Translations under genes and position numbers: made by a program
NCBI GenBank assembly: GCA_039802205.1
Contig: JBDRWD010000022.1
Span: forward strand, 1-34,548
Direction of reading: 5' to 3'
Source: a candidate division WOR-3 bacterium
Lineage (GTDB): Bacteria; Hydrothermota; Tepidihabitantia; SM23-42; JAOAFX01
DNA length: 34,548 bases
Notes under the pieces: model-generated
What the model saw: only the letters and a program-made list of their open reading frames with translations
Databases searched by the model: none
What the model was told of the DNA's origin: nothing
Part shown: piece after piece, positions 9,009-17,265 of the stretch
Numbering within the stretch: the stretch's first letter is position 1
Layout of the letters: every line of letters begins with the position of its first letter

Positions 9009-10136
9009 ATGAGAAAAATTGCGTTGATGACTGGGAATGAGGCGTGTGCCGAGGCGGCAATCGTTGCCGGGATGAGATTTTTTGCTGGTTATCCGATCAC
9101 TCCTTCTTCGGAAATTGCCGAGGTTCTATCCCGAAGGTTACCCGAGGTGGGTGGAGTCTTTATCCAGATGGAAGATGAGATTGCCTCCATGGGAGCGATC
9201 ATCGGAGCTTCCCTGGCCGGAGTCAAGTCTATGACCGCCACCAGTGGTCCGGGATTTTCATTGATGCAAGAAAACATCGGTTATGCATCCATGGCTGAAG
9301 TTCCGGTGGTTGTAGTCGATGTTCAGCGCGGTGGTCCGAGCACAGGTCTGCCAACCCTACCTTCTCAGGCAGATGTGATGCAGGCAAGATGGGGAACACA
9401 CGGAGACCACCCGGTGATCGCGGTTGCCCCAGCTACAGTCCAGGAGACATACGAATGGACAATCAAGGCATTCAATCTTTCAGAAAAATATCGGGTGCCG
9501 GTGATCCTCCTGATGGATGAAATCGTCGGGCATTTAAACGAGAAGATCGTGATTCCAGAAAGAAGCGAAATTGAGATCATCAACCGGAAACTCACCACCG
9601 ACCCACCAGAAAAATATCTACCATATAAAATTACCGAGGATGATATCCCACCTATCGCCCATTATGGAACCGGTTACCGATTCAATGTCACCGGGCTGAG
9701 CCATGATGAGAGCGGATTCCCCACCAATGATCCGGTGAAAATCGATGCCTTATACCGGCGGATAAATCGAAAGATTGAGCGGTATAAAAATGAAATAATA
9801 TCTTATAAAACCGAACTGCTCGATGATGCCGAGGTATGTCTTGTGACCTATGGCTCTACCGCCCGTTCCGCAAAAAGGGCTATGTATGAAGCGAGGGCAG
9901 CCGGGATAAAAGTTGGCTTGTTCCAGCTTTATGTCATCTGGCCATTTCCTTATGAAAAATTGAGGGAACTGGCAGTGCGGATAAAAAAATTTATTGTTCC
10001 TGAGATGAACCTGGGGCAGATTGCCCATGAGGTAGAATGTGCCACCCGGACTGAAGCGATCAAAGTCAATCGGGTGGATGGAAGTCCTGTCACCCCTGGG
10101 GAAATACTGGAGCAAATAAGGCATGTTTCCGTATAA
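9009..10136 (+). CDS. korA: 2-oxoacid:ferredoxin oxidoreductase, alpha subunit
   Basis: The alpha subunit of a CoA-dependent 2-oxoacid:ferredoxin oxidoreductase, most likely 2-oxoglutarate, carrying domain I of the pyruvate:ferredoxin oxidoreductase fold. GNEACAEAAIVAGMRFFAGYPITPSSEIAE near the N-terminus is the family signature, followed by SGPGFSLMQE and a C-terminal domain II with VTYGSTARSAKRA. The 375-residue length is typical. A ribosome binding site (AAGGG) precedes the ATG. It overlaps the beta-subunit gene by 14 bases. The delta-alpha-beta-gamma order matches KorDABC clusters; substrate choice between 2-oxoglutarate and branched-chain 2-oxoacids cannot be settled by eye. Confidence 0.92.
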   Translation: MRKIALMTGNEACAEAAIVAGMRFFAGYPITPSSEIAEVLSRRLPEVGGVFIQMEDEIASMGAIIGASLAGVKSMTATSGPGFSLMQENIGYASMAEVPVVVVDVQRGGPSTGLPTLPSQADVMQARWGTHGDHPVIAVAPATVQETYEWTIKAFNLSEKYRVPVILLMDEIVGHLNEKIVIPERSEIEIINRKLTTDPPEKYLPYKITEDDIPPIAHYGTGYRFNVTGLSHDESGFPTNDPVKIDALYRRINRKIERYKNEIISYKTELLDDAEVCLVTYGSTARSAKRAMYEARAAGIKVGLFQLYVIWPFPYEKLRELAVRIKKFIVPEMNLGQIAHEVECATRTEAIKVNRVDGSPVTPGEILEQIRHVSV

Positions 10137-10941
10137 AAAGTATTTAAGACTGGATAAATTCCCGCACATCTGGTGCACAGGTTGTGGTTGCGGGATTGTG
10201 ATGAAGGCGATGTTGCGGGCGATAGACCGAGCAGGGATTCAAAAGGACGATGTCGCAATCGTTTCAGGAATTGGGTGTTCCTCCCGGACCCCAGGTTATC
10301 TCGATTTCAATACCCTCCATACCCACCATGGCCGGGCAATCGCCTTTGCGACTGGTTTAAAACTAGCAAAACCCAGATTAAAGGTGATTGTAGTTACGGG
10401 TGATGGCGATGCTACCGCAATCGGTGGTAACCATTTCATCCATGCGGCACGTCGTAACCTCGACATGACCGTCCTCCTTTATAATAACCATATCTATGGT
10501 ATGACCGGTGGTCAGGTATCACCCACAACCCCGTTTGGGAAGAAGGCAAGCACTGCACCATATGGAAGTACAGAGCCGGATTTCGATATCTCCAATCTGG
10601 CAATTGCTGCTGGCGCCGCTTTCGTAGCACGTTCCACCTGCTATCATGCAACCCAGCTCGATAAACTAATAGAAAAGGCTCTGCTGAAAAAAGGTTTTGC
10701 CTTGATCGAAGTTTTGACCCAGTGTCCCACCTATTACGGACGGCCGAATCGGCTTGGTAGTGCTGTTGATATGCTGAAGTATTACAAAGAAAATAGCATT
10801 CCAGTAGAAACAGCCCGAAAATTGAGTCCTGAAGAAATAAAAGGCAAAATCACCATCGGTGTTTTACATGATATTGAGAGACCCGAATTCTGTGAAGAGT
10901 ATCAGAAATTGGTGGATCGGGTCCGGATAAAAAATGAATAA
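10123..10941 (+). CDS. korB: 2-oxoacid:ferredoxin oxidoreductase, beta (TPP-binding) subunit
   Basis: Carries the thiamine diphosphate site and, in this family, the proximal [4Fe-4S] cluster. WCTGCGCGIV (about residues 14-23) supplies N-terminal cysteines. GIGCSSRTPGY and the TPP motif GDGDATAIGGNH (from G93) are canonical, as is NHIYGMTGGQVSPTTP. The 272-residue length is normal. Together with the alpha subunit it would decarboxylate the 2-oxoacid and form the acyl-CoA with reduced ferredoxin, or run in reverse for CO2 fixation. It overlaps korA by 14 bases, implying translational coupling; korC follows after 29 bases. Confidence 0.93.
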   Translation: MFPYKKYLRLDKFPHIWCTGCGCGIVMKAMLRAIDRAGIQKDDVAIVSGIGCSSRTPGYLDFNTLHTHHGRAIAFATGLKLAKPRLKVIVVTGDGDATAIGGNHFIHAARRNLDMTVLLYNNHIYGMTGGQVSPTTPFGKKASTAPYGSTEPDFDISNLAIAAGAAFVARSTCYHATQLDKLIEKALLKKGFALIEVLTQCPTYYGRPNRLGSAVDMLKYYKENSIPVETARKLSPEEIKGKITIGVLHDIERPEFCEEYQKLVDRVRIKNE

Positions 10942-10970
10942 TCTTTGCAAGCATTTTAAAATAGCACCCT

Positions 10971-11516
10971 ATGGCACTTAGATATGAAGTCAGACTGAGT
11001 GGTTCAGGTGGCCAAGGTTTGATTCTTGCCGGTAAGATTCTTGCTGAAGCCGCAGCAATATACGACAACAAAAACGCCACTCAGAGCCAATCCTATGGTC
11101 CCGAGGCACGGGGAGGTTCGAGCCGTTCCGAAGTCATCATCAGTGATACCGAGATCGATTATCCCAAGGCGGTAAATATTGATTTTTTACTCGCCCTGAC
11201 CCAGGAAGCGTGCGATAAATATTCCAAGGATGTGAAAGAAGGGGGAACAATACTTGTGGATTCTCGATTTGTGACCAAATTGCCCGAGGGTAAATTTAAG
11301 GTTTATTCAGCCCCGATTACCGAGATTGCCGAACAGGAAACGGGCAAATCATTGGTCGCTAATATTGTAGCCCTTGGGATGATTACCGAACTCACCAAGA
11401 TTGTTTCCCAACAAGCCGTGGAATCAGCAATCCTCTCCCGGGTGCCGAAGGGAACCGAAGAGTTAAATCTCAAGGCATTCCGTGCTGGCATTGCTGCGGC
11501 TCAGAAACTTTTGTAA
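10971..11516 (+). CDS. korC: 2-oxoacid:ferredoxin oxidoreductase, gamma subunit
   Basis: The gamma subunit (domain III), identified by RLSGSGGQGLILAGKILAEAA (about residues 8-28) and SYGPEARGGSSRSEVIIS, both strong family signatures. At 181 residues it is full length. It completes the delta-alpha-beta-gamma set, and the gene order supports one transcription unit from 8762. No good ribosome binding site is visible before the ATG. Its last 47 bases overlap the tail of the convergent nucleotidyltransferase gene on the opposite strand, so read-through from either side would give antisense RNA. Confidence 0.93.
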   Translation: MALRYEVRLSGSGGQGLILAGKILAEAAAIYDNKNATQSQSYGPEARGGSSRSEVIISDTEIDYPKAVNIDFLLALTQEACDKYSKDVKEGGTILVDSRFVTKLPEGKFKVYSAPITEIAEQETGKSLVANIVALGMITELTKIVSQQAVESAILSRVPKGTEELNLKAFRAGIAAAQKLL

Positions 11517-12201
11517 CAAGATTTTTTAACTTACCGGTGAGGGTTTTAAAAACCTTGGGAGTACCGATATCACACCAGAAATCACAGGTGATATAGGGGT
11601 AAAGTAACTCTCCCTTCTCAAGGGCAAGGTTAAAGATTTCCGGGAGACTGAAGATTTTTTTGTCATCGGGAAAATATTTAAAAATCTTTTTTGAGATCAC
11701 AGCAATCCCTGCATAGGTATAGCAATCAGGCATTCTTTTTTTATAAAATTTTGTGATCCTATATTTCCTTATGCGTACCCGGTTTGTGGCTTGATTTTTG
11801 ACAAGCACGACCGTTGCCAGCGGTGCGTGAATTTTATGCTGTTGAATCACCTTTTTTAAATCGACATTTGATAGGACATCACAGTTATGAAGCAGAAAAT
11901 CATCGGAGACAAAATCCCGGAAATTTAACAATGCGCCACCGGTTCCAGAAAGATATCTTTCCACGACAAGATATAGGCCTGGAATATCTTTCAATGCACT
12001 TTTTATCAAATCCGCTTTGTAGTAAAGGTTAATACCAATCTCTTCGATTCCTGCGGTTTTTAATTTTTCAATGATTAGCTCAATTATCGGTTTACCGTTA
12101 ATTGGAAGTAATGGCTTGGGCAGTATTTGGGTAATCGATCCTAATCTTTTACCATATCCTGCGGCAAGGACGATCCCCTTCATGTTTTTAACTTCAATCA
12201 T
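11470..12201 (-). CDS. Sugar-1-phosphate nucleotidyltransferase, MurU-like
   Basis: A nucleotidyltransferase that joins an NTP to a sugar-1-phosphate. The N-terminal GIVLAAGYGKRLG loop (about residues 9-21) binds the nucleotide, LPKPLLPINGKPI is the second signature, and D108 in HNCDV fits the Mg ligand; DFWCDIGTP near the C-terminus fits the second metal Asp. The start is set at ATG 12201, where ATGATTGA overlaps the stop of the upstream gene by 8 bases; Met7 (MKGIVLAAG) is an alternative. Coupling to a NamZ-type muramidase suggests MurNAc-1-phosphate uridylyltransferase activity, as in the AmgK/MurU recycling route. Glucose- or mannose-1-phosphate enzymes look similar, so this is inference. 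The 3' end overlaps korC by 47 bases. Confidence 0.8.
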   Translation of the reverse strand: MIEVKNMKGIVLAAGYGKRLGSITQILPKPLLPINGKPIIELIIEKLKTAGIEEIGINLYYKADLIKSALKDIPGLYLVVERYLSGTGGALLNFRDFVSDDFLLHNCDVLSNVDLKKVIQQHKIHAPLATVVLVKNQATNRVRIRKYRITKFYKKRMPDCYTYAGIAVISKKIFKYFPDDKKIFSLPEIFNLALEKGELLYPYITCDFWCDIGTPKVFKTLTGKLKNLVTKVSEPQQCQHGMP

Positions 12202-13351
12202 AAAGCCAGTATCCACGAACGGTCTTCTGGTATGCCCGGAGTGCATCCTCCCAGCGGGCAGCAAGTAAACGAACGTCCACTCCTTGCTCTAACCCTTCTC
12301 TTATCCAGGCATTACCGATTAACATATCAAAAGGCATCTTCTTTTTTTCAAACTCATAAGGCGGGCGACGCCACTTAAACTTTTTCGGATAAAGTCTTTT
12401 TATTGCAGCAATGATTTCCAGCCCGGTGAGCACCGGATCAAAATTCCATAAATCCTTTACATAAAGCTGGACGCCGCCACAGGTTAGTCCCTGATACTTA
12501 TGGAATGTCGGAATGAACTTTAAAGGACGGAATTCCACACCCTTCAGGTTTATCCGACGGAGTTCCTGCACCAGTTCTTCTTCATCAATCCAGGGCGCGC
12601 CGAAGATTTCAAAGGGACGGGTTGTGCCACGACCTTCAGAGATGTTTGTTCCCTCCAGCAGACACATGCCGGGATAGACCAATGCCGTTTCAAATGAAGG
12701 CATATTGGGTGATGGAATTGTCCATTTTAAACCGCAATCCGGAAAATAAAATTTTCTTCGCCAATTCCTCATTTTTATGATCTCTAAATCGGCGTTGACA
12801 TTTTCCATCTGATTAATCATTCTACAAATTTCACCGATTGTCAAACCGTGCCGGACAGGAAGAGGAAAAAATCCCACAAATGATACAAAATCTCTTTCCA
12901 GTACTGGTCCCTGGGTAGTGATGCCATTAAGGGGATTTGGTCGGTCAAGGATAATCGCTTTCTTTTTCAATTCAGCCAAGGTCTTTAAAAGCAAAACCGC
13001 GCTCCAGACAAATGTATAATAGCGTGTACCAATATCAATCAAATCAATGACGGCAATATCCACTTCTTTTAAAGCACTTTTTGGTGGTCGAAGATTTTTA
13101 CCATACATACTCTGCACAGGAATCCTTTTGTTTCTTGCATTAGCAACATAGACCTGATCCTGGAGGGCGCAGAAAAGCCCGTGTTCAGGTGCCAGAATGA
13201 GTTTGAGTTTGAAATTTTGACTGCTAATAAAATGATAAAGTGTCGGACGCAAATTTTTATCCGTGGCTGAGATGTTGGTCAGTAATGCTACCTGCTTATT
13301 GCGCAAGGGGGCAAAATTATTCCGGATTAAAACATCAATTCCGAGTTCCAT
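12194..13351 (-). CDS. Exo-beta-N-acetylmuramidase, NamZ/DUF1343 family (GH171)
   Basis: Belongs to the DUF1343 family, whose Bacillus member NamZ removes MurNAc from the non-reducing ends of peptidoglycan fragments. Signatures seen in order: APEHGLF (E56-H57), VIDLIDIGTRYYTF (residues 101-114), DRPNPLNG (136-143), PVRHGLTIGE (165-174), SPNMPS, YPGMCLLEGTNISEGRGTTRPFE and GAPWI. The 385-residue length fits. No signal peptide is seen, so cytoplasmic turnover of imported muropeptides or a different export route must be assumed. The stop overlaps the start of the nucleotidyltransferase gene. The ATG lies 6 bases past a -10 element, so translation is probably leaderless. Confidence 0.9.
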   Translation of the reverse strand: MELGIDVLIRNNFAPLRNKQVALLTNISATDKNLRPTLYHFISSQNFKLKLILAPEHGLFCALQDQVYVANARNKRIPVQSMYGKNLRPPKSALKEVDIAVIDLIDIGTRYYTFVWSAVLLLKTLAELKKKAIILDRPNPLNGITTQGPVLERDFVSFVGFFPLPVRHGLTIGEICRMINQMENVNADLEIIKMRNWRRKFYFPDCGLKWTIPSPNMPSFETALVYPGMCLLEGTNISEGRGTTRPFEIFGAPWIDEEELVQELRRINLKGVEFRPLKFIPTFHKYQGLTCGGVQLYVKDLWNFDPVLTGLEIIAAIKRLYPKKFKWRRPPYEFEKKKMPFDMLIGNAWIREGLEQGVDVRLLAARWEDALRAYQKTVRGYWLYD

Positions 13352-13356
13352 GTCAG

Positions 13357-13385
13357 AATATACACTTATTTACCAGGAATGTCAA
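13357..13385 (-). promoter_or_regulatory. Promoter of the namZ-like operon (predicted leaderless start)
   Basis: Minus strand: -35 TTGACA (13385-13380), 17-base spacer, -10 TATATT (13362-13357). The A of the ATG at 13351 is six bases beyond the -10, so transcription should begin at or next to the start codon. Confidence 0.85.
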
Positions 13386-13467
13386 TGCTCAACAAAACGA
13401 ATATTTTGACAAAGTTTAAAATCGGGCTATCCCCGTCTTTTAAAAAGATCAAAAAACATCCCAGTTA

Positions 13468-13605
13468 GTGGAAGTTCCTATCTTCACAGACACCAGGGTT
13501 CTAAAGTATCAGATTGGCTACATTGATTCAAGGGTCATCAAATTCACACTCAAAAATGGTAGTTATAATTTTAAATTGGTGGTCAATGTTTTTACGATCA
13601 CATAA
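13468..13605 (+). pseudogene. Short orphan ORF, probable gene remnant
   Basis: Starting at a GTG, 45 codons run to a TAA at 13603-13605 and read like real protein (VEVPIFTDTRVLKY..., alternating beta-strand pattern), resembling the tail of an extracellular beta domain. The frame stays open upstream only to a TAA at 13441. A weak promoter-like pair, TTGACA (13406-13411) and TATCCC (13428-13433), has the same 16-base spacing used elsewhere. No ribosome binding site is present. It is either a fragment left by a rearrangement or a very small gene. Nothing else is seen in 13386-13637. Confidence 0.3.
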
Positions 13606-13637
13606 CCGATTTCTCGTGGTGAGAGTAAAAAGTTAAA

Positions 13638-14222
13638 TTAATGATGGGGTTCGATATCGAGTTTCTTCGCCTTCAACGATAACCAGTATCCTGGGAACAA
13701 ATCAAAAGAAAGATAAATACTCTTCCAGTTTATCGGAAAGTCATTAAATCCCGGGTCATCAACATCAAAGAACAACCTGCTATCTGTTTTCAATGCATTG
13801 AATCCTATGCGAAAACTCAAAAAATAATGAGTAACACCAACACCAAAATCAATCAACATTCCATTCTGAAATCCCCAGGTGCTGAAGCCTGAATATAAAT
13901 ATGTAACCCATGGTGTAATCTCAAGTGATTTTCTATGGGCTGCGAATGGCACAAAATAGATATATGCTGGTGCAACGAATCCGGCAAGTGCAACACTCTC
14001 CGAAGAAAAATCTGCATTATGTATCACCCTGAATCCTTTTGTCCCGAGACCAAAAAATTTATAAATAACTGCGATATCACCTATCCGGTAATCAATGTGA
14101 CCCGGTGCTACTGCACTCGCACCTGTGGGATTAAAAAACAGACGCCAGGTCGTATAATACTTCTGTGCGTAGCCAATACAAAAAATTAAAAAAAATGAAA
14201 GAAAAACAGCAAGCTTTTTCAT
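13638..14222 (-). CDS. Secreted beta-barrel-like protein
   Basis: The start at ATG 14222 gives a clean signal peptide (MKKLAVFLSFFLIFCIGYA, cut before Gln20) and a 194-residue protein. The mature part begins KYYTTWRLFFNPTGASAVAPG, resembling the conserved start of PorV/OMP-like barrels in FCB bacteria, and continues with alternating strands, aromatic girdles and Gly-rich turns. It is probably an outer-membrane barrel; no specific family is claimed. A longer ORF extends upstream to 14318, but the promoter at 14228-14255 lies within it and the signal peptide begins at 14222. With a -10 five bases before the ATG, the mRNA should be leaderless. Confidence 0.72.
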   Translation of the reverse strand: MKKLAVFLSFFLIFCIGYAQKYYTTWRLFFNPTGASAVAPGHIDYRIGDIAVIYKFFGLGTKGFRVIHNADFSSESVALAGFVAPAYIYFVPFAAHRKSLEITPWVTYLYSGFSTWGFQNGMLIDFGVGVTHYFLSFRIGFNALKTDSRLFFDVDDPGFNDFPINWKSIYLSFDLFPGYWLSLKAKKLDIEPHH

Positions 14223-14227
14223 ACTTG

Positions 14228-14255
14228 AGTATAGCACAAAATTAAAAAATGTCAA
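14228..14255 (-). promoter_or_regulatory. Promoter with predicted leaderless start
   Basis: Minus strand: -35 TTGACA (14255-14250), 16-base spacer, -10 TATACT (14233-14228), then five bases (CAAGT) and the ATG at 14222. Confidence 0.87.
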
Positions 14256-14346
14256 GCATGCATTTGTTTGAGTCAACTCTGAAGAGCGAGCTTTCAATTT
14301 TCTAACCAAGATTTTCAAAAATTTGAAGGGCTGGATAAATTTTCTC

Positions 14347-15650
14347 TTAGGGGTAGACTTCTCTTATGCTATGTGGATAATAACACACAAAGAACCATCT
14401 CATTTCTTCTAAAAACCAATAGGCAAACTCACGAATACTGCCTAAAGCCTTCTTGATTTCCTCGGTCAACAGACTACTCTTCTCAATCAATTGATTGAGA
14501 ATATGGGCAATCTGGATGAGTAAATAAACACATTTCATTCCATTATAATCCTTAATATAAAGATGCTCTAAATTGTATCCCCCATTTTTTTGTATATTAA
14601 AACCCTCATTCTCTTGTTTCCACCTTAAACAACCTCTTTGGTTGGCTAAAACCACACAATTCTCCTTGTTAATCGGAAGATTGGTAATCCAAAGCCAGCG
14701 CACCACCTTCTTTTCACCTTTTTTAACCTTCTTTTTCTTAACCAAACACTCCAAAAAATTCACACAGAAACGACCCATAAATTTGTAATCCATATTCGTC
14801 ACCCATCAATACCGCTGATACTCACCACCCTCCACCCAATCATATTCTAAATAACCCTCAGAATAACGCCTCTTTAAAACCTCAAATTCCTGATACATCT
14901 CCGGGCTACTGCCCCCTTAAAAACAATGATAAACCATCAATCATGCAACTCACAAAGCCCCAAAATCCCCTCGGAAACATAAAGACTATCTAAAACCAAA
15001 CAAATCCCTAATTGCGGAAAAACGCCTACCTAAACGCTCAAGTAAGCGATACGCCGCCTTTAATTCACAATCCTGACTCCTAACCCACGGCCCAGAATTT
15101 TCCACAAACTCGGTGTCAATACTCAAAGCAAAACCATTGGGTGTCACAATCTTTGCATCCACCACCGAATGAGAATAAATCACCCGCTTTTTACCCTTCT
15201 TACCCTTAACCTTTCTGACCAAACAATGGGGACAATGCCGCCCGGAAAATACATACCAACCCGTACCATCAATGGCAATTAAATTAAACTTATCTAAAAG
15301 CCGAAATTTGACTAAAGACTTACTCCGCAAAATCTCATTAATCACTGAATAGCGGACTTTATAAAACCTTTCAGGTTCAAGTTTTTTCAAAAGATTAGCC
15401 AGCGTCGTATCATGAGGAAGCTTGCACAATTTTTGACCACTCAATAACCCAAGGTGCTTAATAAATTGCCTGGTGTTAAAACGGACATTAAGTTTACGCC
15501 GGGAATTTAGTTTTAAAACAAATACCAAAAGAGCAACCCATGAAAGGGTTTGAATTTCATAGATGCAACTACCTTTATGCCTGGAATCATTAATTGTTTT
15601 AAGCCCATCAGTAAATTAAAAATGATGCACTGTTTGATAAAATATTTTGG
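14347..15650 (-). pseudogene. Decayed DDE transposase
   Basis: The pieces add up to one transposase broken by frameshifts and stops. The N-terminal part (15528-14986) has a typical start region (LNSRRKLNVRFN, PHDTTLANLLKKLEPE) and the first catalytic Asp in IAIDGTGWYVF. The second Asp lies in VLDSLY, encoded near 14989 but in another frame. The C-terminal part (14802-14347) has LWITNLPI and RGCLRWKQENEGFN with the catalytic Glu, then GGYNLEHLY. Recognisable upstream N-terminal sequence (about 15540-15625, reading SRHKGSCIYEIQTLSWVALL) sits in yet another frame, with a stop near 15625. At least three frame changes rule out activity. The IS family was not assigned, and no convincing terminal inverted repeats were found. 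Confidence 0.82.
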
Positions 15651-15671
15651 TAAGTTTCGCTTGTTTAATCA

Positions 15672-16049
15672 TCAGTGTTTCTTTAGATAACTTTTAACCT
15701 TACCTTTGGTTAAGCCCCGTTCTATGAAATTTATCAATTGAATCATCTCCTGATAAATCTTCACCAACCGTGCCCTGCGGAAACGCTGATAATTGGCGGT
15801 CAGCTGTTGATAATCATAGACCGCGCTCTTTTTTATGGCAATCTGTTTTACCACCTTCAGTCTAATATAACTTCCACACCACATGCAATGCCCTTTCACG
15901 AACACACCGACAATTAGGCTTGCCAGAGCGACTTTTACTCTGATACACACCACCTTTAATTAATAATTTCCTGGCTAAAAAATATTCAATAATTTTATTA
16001 ATTCGTTAGCCAGTTGCCTTAATTTTAGCCTTGCTTGACTTAAAGTCAT
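15672..16049 (-). pseudogene. Decayed transposon accessory ORF (DUF6788-like)
   Basis: From an ATG at 16049 with a GGAG ribosome binding site, the reading MTLSQARLKLRQLANELIK continues after a frameshift as EYFLARKLLIKGGVYQSKSRSGKPNCRCVRE, and after another shift as MWCGSYIRLKVVK...LTANYQRFRRARLVKIYQEM. A Cys-rich GKPNCRC core followed by a helical region matches the small DNA-binding-like proteins (DUF6788 type) that precede some transposases. At least two frameshifts make it a pseudogene. It sits directly upstream of the transposase remnant in the same orientation, so the two form one dead insertion sequence of about 1.7 kb. Confidence 0.6.
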
Positions 16050-16062
16050 ATTTTTCTCCTAT

Positions 16063-16089
16063 CTGGGGATAATTATATATAATCCCCAG
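16063..16089. repeat. Inverted repeat upstream of the dead insertion sequence
   Basis: Arms CTGGGGAT (16063-16070) and ATCCCCAG (16082-16089) flank an AT-rich centre. On the minus strand a TTGACT and an embedded TATAAT lie 14 bases apart, so this may be the element's promoter and repressor site. The remainder of 16090-16275 shows nothing recognisable. Confidence 0.45.
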
Positions 16090-16275
16090 AAAGTCAAGAA
16101 GAAAGTGAAGCGCGAAAAATATGTTTTTAAGGGAGATATTTAGTGTAATCTAACGATTAAGCTGATCCCTATTTTTTCCGCTAAAATTAAAGAACATCAA
16201 GGTGAGAAAAATTTTGGCTCTTCAGCGCTGTTTAAATAAAAATACCGAGTTCAATAGGAGGATTAGAAAACCTGA

Positions 16276-16303
16276 TTGACACTTTGCCAGTTTTTGCTAT
16301 ATT
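16276..16303 (+). promoter_or_regulatory. Promoter of the lipoprotein gene
   Basis: -35 TTGACA (16276-16281), 16-base spacer, -10 TATATT (16298-16303). The predicted start lies 2-4 bases before the ATG at 16314. Confidence 0.8.
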
Positions 16304-16313
16304 ATTATAAAAG

Positions 16314-17249
16314 ATGAGAAAAAAATTCGTTACTTTAATTAAAATAGTATTTTGGGGACTTGTTCTGACTTTGCCGATAGATTGTGCAAAGACGAAAATT
16401 ACGATTGAAATCATCAATCCACCAAATGGAGCGGTGGTGGGGGGGATTGTGGAGATTACTGCCCGGGTTGCTGATGGTGGGGAGATATCTGCACTTGGAT
16501 TTTACATTGATGATTCGCTTGTAAAATTTTTTGAAAAAGAGCCGTATTCATATTTATGGAATACAATTCCCCTTCCTGATAGTTCAATTCATACGATATA
16601 TGCAAAGGCTGAACTTGAAAACGGGAATTATATATACTCTGAAACAATCTCAGTAATGGTCTATAATATTCTGCTCTTTTATGATGATTTTGAATTTTAT
16701 TATATTCACAATTACCCTTCCCAATACTGGTTTCAAATCTGGCCCGGAATCGGTGAAAGTACCTATGTTGATTCACTTTTTTCCTATGATGGATTTAAGA
16801 GTTTCCGACTTTGTGGCTCTTCACAATGGGTAAGAACTGATGGCATTGAACTTGATTTAAAAAAATTGCATAAACTTACTTATGAATATGCCTTAATGAT
16901 TCCGGAGACGAGCCCGGCCGGTGCGCTTGCAGGATTTTTTGTAAAATTGAGCCCCACACTGGGTACGATATATAACGGTGTTCTTTTTGATTTCAACGAT
17001 AGTCTGGTGTATGTGCGGGGTGTTGATCCACAACCAACCGGTTATAAGTGGCAAAAAAATCTGTGGTATAATGTAAAAGTGCACCTTGATTATGATAATC
17101 TGTTAATGGATGTCTGGATAAACGAACAGAAGATTGCTGATAATGTTCCTGCGGCAGAGAAATCAATCTCTGACACCTTTGCCCTATCCACCGAATACGG
17201 CATAGGGGGCGCAGTATATTTTGATAGAATCCAGATATTAAAAAAATAA
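16314..17249 (+). CDS. Surface lipoprotein with Ig-like and lectin-like domains
   Basis: A hydrophobic signal ends in a plausible lipobox, LPIDC (Cys24). Residues about 30-115 (INPPNGAVVGGIVEITARVAD...) match bacterial Ig-like domains of the Big_7 type. Residues about 120-311 form a beta-rich domain (YDDFEFY..., GFKSFRLCGSSQWVRTDGI, LWYNVKVHLDYDNLLMDVWING-like WINEQKI) resembling concanavalin/LamG-type carbohydrate-binding modules. It is probably anchored to a membrane and binds polymers. It stands alone behind its own promoter, lacks a ribosome binding site, and converges with the polyferredoxin gene with 16 bases between the stops. Confidence 0.7.
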   Translation: MRKKFVTLIKIVFWGLVLTLPIDCAKTKITIEIINPPNGAVVGGIVEITARVADGGEISALGFYIDDSLVKFFEKEPYSYLWNTIPLPDSSIHTIYAKAELENGNYIYSETISVMVYNILLFYDDFEFYYIHNYPSQYWFQIWPGIGESTYVDSLFSYDGFKSFRLCGSSQWVRTDGIELDLKKLHKLTYEYALMIPETSPAGALAGFFVKLSPTLGTIYNGVLFDFNDSLVYVRGVDPQPTGYKWQKNLWYNVKVHLDYDNLLMDVWINEQKIADNVPAAEKSISDTFALSTEYGIGGAVYFDRIQILKK

Positions 17250-17265
17250 TTAGTTGGAATTTCTT

